Shown here: piece after piece, positions 60,087 through 64,000 of the stretch
Layout of the letters: each line of letters begins with the position of its first letter
How positions within the stretch are numbered: the stretch's first letter is position 1
Source of the DNA: Neofusicoccum parvum
Lineage: Eukaryota > Ascomycota > Dothideomycetes > Botryosphaeriales > Botryosphaeriaceae
Assembly: GCA_020912385.1 (NCBI GenBank)
Contig: CP087207.1
Coordinates: 2,170,001-2,234,000, forward strand
Direction: 5' to 3'
Length of the DNA: 64,000 nucleotides
Notes under the pieces: generated by a model
Seen by the model: the letters and a program-made list of their open reading frames with translations, nothing else
Databases searched by the model: none
Told to the model about the DNA's origin: nothing
Program-made: the position numbers and the translations under genes

Positions 60087-61987
60087 GTGCTTTCTAGCAT
60101 TCCCTGGCGGATAACGACATTGCTTATGAAATTTGGGGGTGCTTAATAAGGACTTTTTGATATCAGGTCGCGACGATCTTCGGTTGGAGACTGAGATTGG
60201 GCTGCAAAGACTTGGTATAAAGGTTCGGGTTCATACGCTGGTTTATGATTGAGGTTTTAAGTCCTCCTGGAGATAGTTCATGCCAATGATCATTTCATTC
60301 TCCAAATCCGTCCAATGTCTGATCCCGGTGACTTTTCACAATCCGACAGCAGATGTACTGAACCAGTTTCTCGTCACACCGGCTCCGACGTTCTTATGCT
60401 GCATTCATTACGCTTAAGGATGCTAGTCGTTCTCCGGAACCAATGGGTAATACTCACACGTTGCAATACTCTGTAGCCAGGATCTTGACTTTCTCGTTGC
60501 ACCATTGTACATTTTCTCACCTTGGACAGAGACAGCAGAAGCTGTTGCACGTAGCGGGGCCACTTCGAGCGCCATGGAAGGGTTGGACACGTGCGAAAGC
60601 TTCAAACTCCGTGCCACAACGTTCCCTCAGCGAGCCAGTCAGCGTAACTGCGGTACGAACGTGGATGATCCAAAGAGCCAGGTCTTGTCAATCGACGAGG
60701 GATGGCGTCTTGATCAGGAAACATGTAGAGTTAAAGAAAGCGTCTAAATGTGACCAGACGAATACCTTGACTGCCCGAGTGTCTCGCAAAAGCATGGCGG
60801 GTAAGGCTGCCATCCGGACGACCTTACTTTAACTTTAACCATTCCTCGATCATCCGCCTCATCTCCGCATTCGCCGAAACCCTGAAATTTCTAAAAATAA
60901 ATTCTGGCTGCCGTCTTTCACTTGCTGTATGCTATCCATCTCTCCGCGCACGCTTCATTCATAACTTCTACAGTACATACCAGTTTTCGCGCGCCCTTCT
61001 TGCCTATCGGTGACCTTACTCAAGGTACAATTCGGATGCGGAAAAGCTGATGAGACTTTGATTCTCACAGATCGTCGAACACAAAATAAGAAAAGACATG
61101 CTGTTCGTAGATGAAGCGGTACACTAGAATATGTGAGTAAAAAAAGTAATCCCCGAGTCCGTCGAATGATTAGAACACCATGCTCCTCTAAGCGAGGTGG
61201 GCGTGGATCTGCAAAACAAGCTTTTACAAGCTTCTCCAAAAGAAATACGAGTTTGCTCTAGCGGCGGTTGACTGACTGGCCTGCGTCTCGTACGGAGAGG
61301 GGTGCCGCAGCCGACGGCTAGCGCGAATGGCGTGACTGCGCGAAGCGTTGAAGCGCTCATCCAGATGATCGTGTTACATGCTTTGAAAGACTTCGGCGTC
61401 TGGACGAAGGCTGCAATCCCTAATGGTAAAGTGTTCTTTTGGGCTCGCTCGGACCTGCCCAAAGTGTTGTTGTCGTCACGCTGGACTGCGCCTGCAGCTC
61501 TTCTCTGTACCACATGAGCAACCTGCGAATCACTTGCAACGAAGCTCTAATCGCTGCTATTATCAACTGAAAAGAGGAGAAATAAATTCGAAGTTTGACT
61601 CGTAAAATTTGCGGCTGAGCCCTATCGCGGAAGTCAGGCCGTGCTCTTTTAACCCACTGGTAGACATGGAGTGGTGGTCACAGTGGATCCGTAGTTATTA
61701 AAACAATAGCATTATACTTGTTTCCATAGCTCATACAAAAATCATGAAACTAACTCATCCAAACTGATATGTACTGGAGGAGAATCGAACGAAAAGCACA
61801 GCACATTACAAGATTGGTACCAGCATAGTAATCGAGGGTATCACGTTTCCCCGTCCCAGTTCCCTTGCGTCCGTAAACCCAGTGAAAGCTGCGACGTATA
61901 CCTATTTTTCCGTCGTTATGAGAAGCAATTCAAGAAGGTAAGAGTCGTATCCTTTGCGCGCCGTGATGAGTGACCGTGTTGAGGCAT
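60087..61987. other. Convergent intergenic region, no supported gene
   Basis: About 1.9 kb between the MFS transporter stop and the 3' end of the Pns1-like gene, partly AT-rich. ORFs here are short and without domains. Confidence 0.55.
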
Positions 61988-63760
61988 TTACGCGTGAATG
62001 GCCTGCTGGACATGCGGGTAGACGCTGACCATGCGGGCGTAGAGGTCGGGGTGGTCCCGCACGAGGATTTCGGGATCCCAGGCACAGGCCACGAAGATGG
62101 TGTCGATGCCGCTGCTCAGAGGAGTCGTGAAGATGTTGCAGATCTGCAGGCCGATGAGGAAGGCGAAGGCGACCACGACCGGAGTGTAAGAGCCGTCCTG
62201 GTTGTAGGCGGGAGAGGTGAAGATGAGGTAGAGGTAGGCGAGGAGCGCGCAGGCGTAGGCGATGAAGGTTGCGCCCATGCCGAGCACAGGGCCGATGAGA
62301 CACTCGTTGACCAGGGCGTCGATGCCGCGGTCCTTGATCATCCTGGATTACATGTTAGACTATACTAGGAAAATGATGATGGGATACTCACTTCCAAGTG
62401 TCCTTCGCAGCGGGGATGTAGGCTTTGCCGTAGAGCGCAATGTGCGAGAAGGCGTAACGGTTGAGGAACTGCACGGCCCAGTCGAGGATTCCAATGATGC
62501 AACCGAGAACACAGAACAGGATTGTGCCAATCAGGTTTCCCTGAGCTGCCTCTTGCTGCTGAGCAATGGAGCAGAGCTGGCGCAGACAGTTGATGATGGC
62601 AACGATAAGGCTGCCGAAGCTGATGCTGCCGAAGCTGTAGGTCAGAGAACGCTTCAGAGCGCCCCTGGTAGCTCCCTTGGGGAAGTTGTGGGAGCAGAAG
62701 TACCAGGAGCCGTAAACTCCAGAGATGGTAGTGTGAATGGTGTTCTTGAGCCACTCGGTGATCCAGTAGGCGGCGAAGGTAATGAAGACCAGCAGTCCAA
62801 TGACCTTGCCCTTACCACAGCCACCAGCACCGGTGCTGCAGGCAGGGTTGCTGCCCGGCTCGTACTTGACGTAGACAGCGACCAGAGTGACAGAGTACCA
62901 AGCGCCAAAAGCAGCACCGATCAAGCCTCCAACGGCGCTGACCATGTAGACATGGCCGTACTTTTTTGAGACGTCGATGGCGGTCTGCAGCATCAGGGCG
63001 CTGAAAGGAATGCGAGGGATCCAGCTGATGAAGGCGATGACCATGAAGATGGAGAAGAGGAGGAAGACGATGCCGCCGGACCAGTAGTGGCGAGACAGCA
63101 TGTAGATGGCGGTGACAAAGCCGAAGATGATGTTGAGGATGCCGGTGATCCAGATGAACTGCTTCGTGAAAGCGCGAGCGAGCCAGACGTAGGCATAGCT
63201 AAAGACGATGGCGATGCAGAGGCAGAAGACGAACAGCACGATGGTGTTGGTGGTGAGGCCGAAATTGTTTGCACCGTCGTAGATTCCGCCGCCATTGAAG
63301 CCCTTGGTGTGAGCTGGGACACGGGTTAGCGTGGCTGGTGGTGATCTTTGCGCAGCACTGACCATATCCCTGAATTGCGATGCCAGACACGACAACAAAG
63401 CCGAAGAAGACGATCAGGAACTACTCGCGACGTTAGCTCTCAGCTGCGGCGGCGGGGCGCACGCTCGGCGGGTGGGCGCACCAAGATGCCAGCCCACAAG
63501 TCGTTGTACTTCGGTTTGTCCAGCTTGAAGGTCTGCTCGAAGGTAGGCTTCTCGCCATAGGCGGCGTTGGGGTCGGCGCCGTTGGGAGGGCCGTAGTTCG
63601 GGGCGTAGTTGGGCGGCGGCTGCGAAAACTGCTTCTGGCCGTCCTGCGGCGGCTGATAAGGCGCGCTGTTGTTGTTGTAGCCGTTGGAGTAGGCCTGCTG
63701 CGGGGCCTGAGGCTGCTGGTAGTAGTCGGCGGCCTCGCCGTGGGGGGCGCCGGATGCCAT
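61988..63760 (-). CDS. PNS1: Pns1/choline-transporter-like (CTL) membrane protein
   Basis: Four exons (63760-63482, 63420-63363, 63313-62392, 62342-61988) give 537 aa. The first 90 residues are hydrophilic, rich in Gln, Pro, Tyr and Asn, ending KPTFEQTFKLDKPKYNDLWAGIL, the conserved entry to TM1. About ten membrane spans follow, with the CTL landmarks AAYWITEWLKNTIHTTISGVYGSWYF and GSISFGSLIVAIINCLRQL, LNRYAFSHIALYGKAYIPAA, and the exon 4 segment starting MIKDRGIDALVNECLIG. Yeast Pns1 is a non-essential plasma-membrane protein of the SLC44 family; its transport activity is unproven, so choline transport is only a family-level inference. The second intron uses a GTCAGT donor. The promoter lies from 63761 to the window end. 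Confidence 0.95.
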
Positions 63761-64000
63761 GGCTGCGATGCGGCGAGTCAATGGACAGAGCGACGCGGAG
63801 AGGGAGGAGGACTGGGGTGAAAACACAGATCGAGCTGAGATTGCGGAGAGAGAAGGGCGGGAACGACAGCGCGATGACACCACCCTGCATCGCGACAGCG
63901 CCAATCCCTGCAGATCGACCCGCCGCGATGCCAAGACGGGTAACGTTCCGAAGTCTATGATTCGGCCCACTTTCCGCGCCCGCCTGCGAGTCATCTCCAC
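63761..64000. promoter_or_regulatory. Upstream region of PNS1 at window edge
   Basis: 240 bp remain upstream of the PNS1 ATG. They are GC-rich with no TATA box; the region continues outside the window. Confidence 0.5.

Noticed and set aside
61786..61800. Second box-B-like sequence (gaatcgaac) on the minus strand
   Set aside because: Flanks do not form a T-arm stem, no acceptor strand and no nearby terminator in the right place.

Overview
The window is nuclear DNA of a filamentous ascomycete (Pezizomycotina, most likely a Dothideomycete; the class is inference). Evidence: short GT-AG introns with CTNAY-type branch points, long GC-rich intergenic spacers, and fungus-specific families (GEgh16/MAS-type secreted protein, FarA/CTF1-type Zn2Cys6 regulator, HET domain, Clr5 domain, CBM18 domains, mannitol-1-phosphate 5-dehydrogenase, Pns1-like transporter). 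Gene models below were spliced by eye. Each multi-exon model keeps one open frame from ATG to stop, except the HET gene, whose frame is broken by one internal stop.

Layout. 0-13 kb: secreted Asn-rich GEgh16-like protein (-), short-chain dehydrogenase (-), a decayed coding remnant around 5.6-6.3 kb, a DUF1989 protein (+), an RpiB-type sugar isomerase with a small ORF 35 nt upstream on the same strand (-), and a Nudix hydrolase (+). 13.9-17.3 kb: ten-exon FarA/CTF1-like transcription factor (+). 17.3-23.4 kb: 6 kb without a recognisable gene. 23.4-29.3 kb: housekeeping block with a GNAT acetyltransferase (-), Ddi1 ubiquitin-shuttle protease (+) and Rrp8 rRNA methyltransferase (-). 29.9-40.8 kb: accessory block with a HET gene carrying an in-frame stop, a Mid2-like wall sensor (+) facing a double-CBM18 GPI-type protein (-), a Clr5-ankyrin protein (-) and an adenylate-forming ligase lacking its C-terminal domain (+). 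40.9-44.0 kb: an Asp/Glu-racemase-superfamily enzyme with the one-cysteine arrangement of arylmalonate decarboxylases (-), divergent from an NCS1 permease (+) across a promoter rich in GATA sites. 44.9-48.4 kb: second SDR (+) and mannitol-1-phosphate 5-dehydrogenase (+). 51-52.6 kb: GT31-like glycosyltransferase with an apple/PAN-like tail (-). 54.4 kb: tRNA-like Pol III element (-). 55.1-60.1 kb: arylsulfatase (-) divergent from an MFS sugar transporter (+) with a 5-nt micro-exon and a GC-AG intron. 62-63.8 kb: Pns1/CTL transporter (-).

Functional links are limited, as usual for fungal chromosomes. The best supported is the racemase-family enzyme/NCS1 pair, which looks like a nitrogen-regulated uptake-and-catabolism module. 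The Mid2-like and CBM18 proteins are a neighbouring cell-surface pair. No secondary-metabolite cluster, CRISPR array, or intact transposon was seen. The strongest unusual signals are two GC-AG introns (one 616 nt long in DDI1 with a TATA-like element inside), a start codon split by an intron, a 5-nt micro-exon, an otherwise intact HET frame with one stop, a C-terminally deleted ligase, and a tRNA-like 3' half with box B and a T5 terminator.
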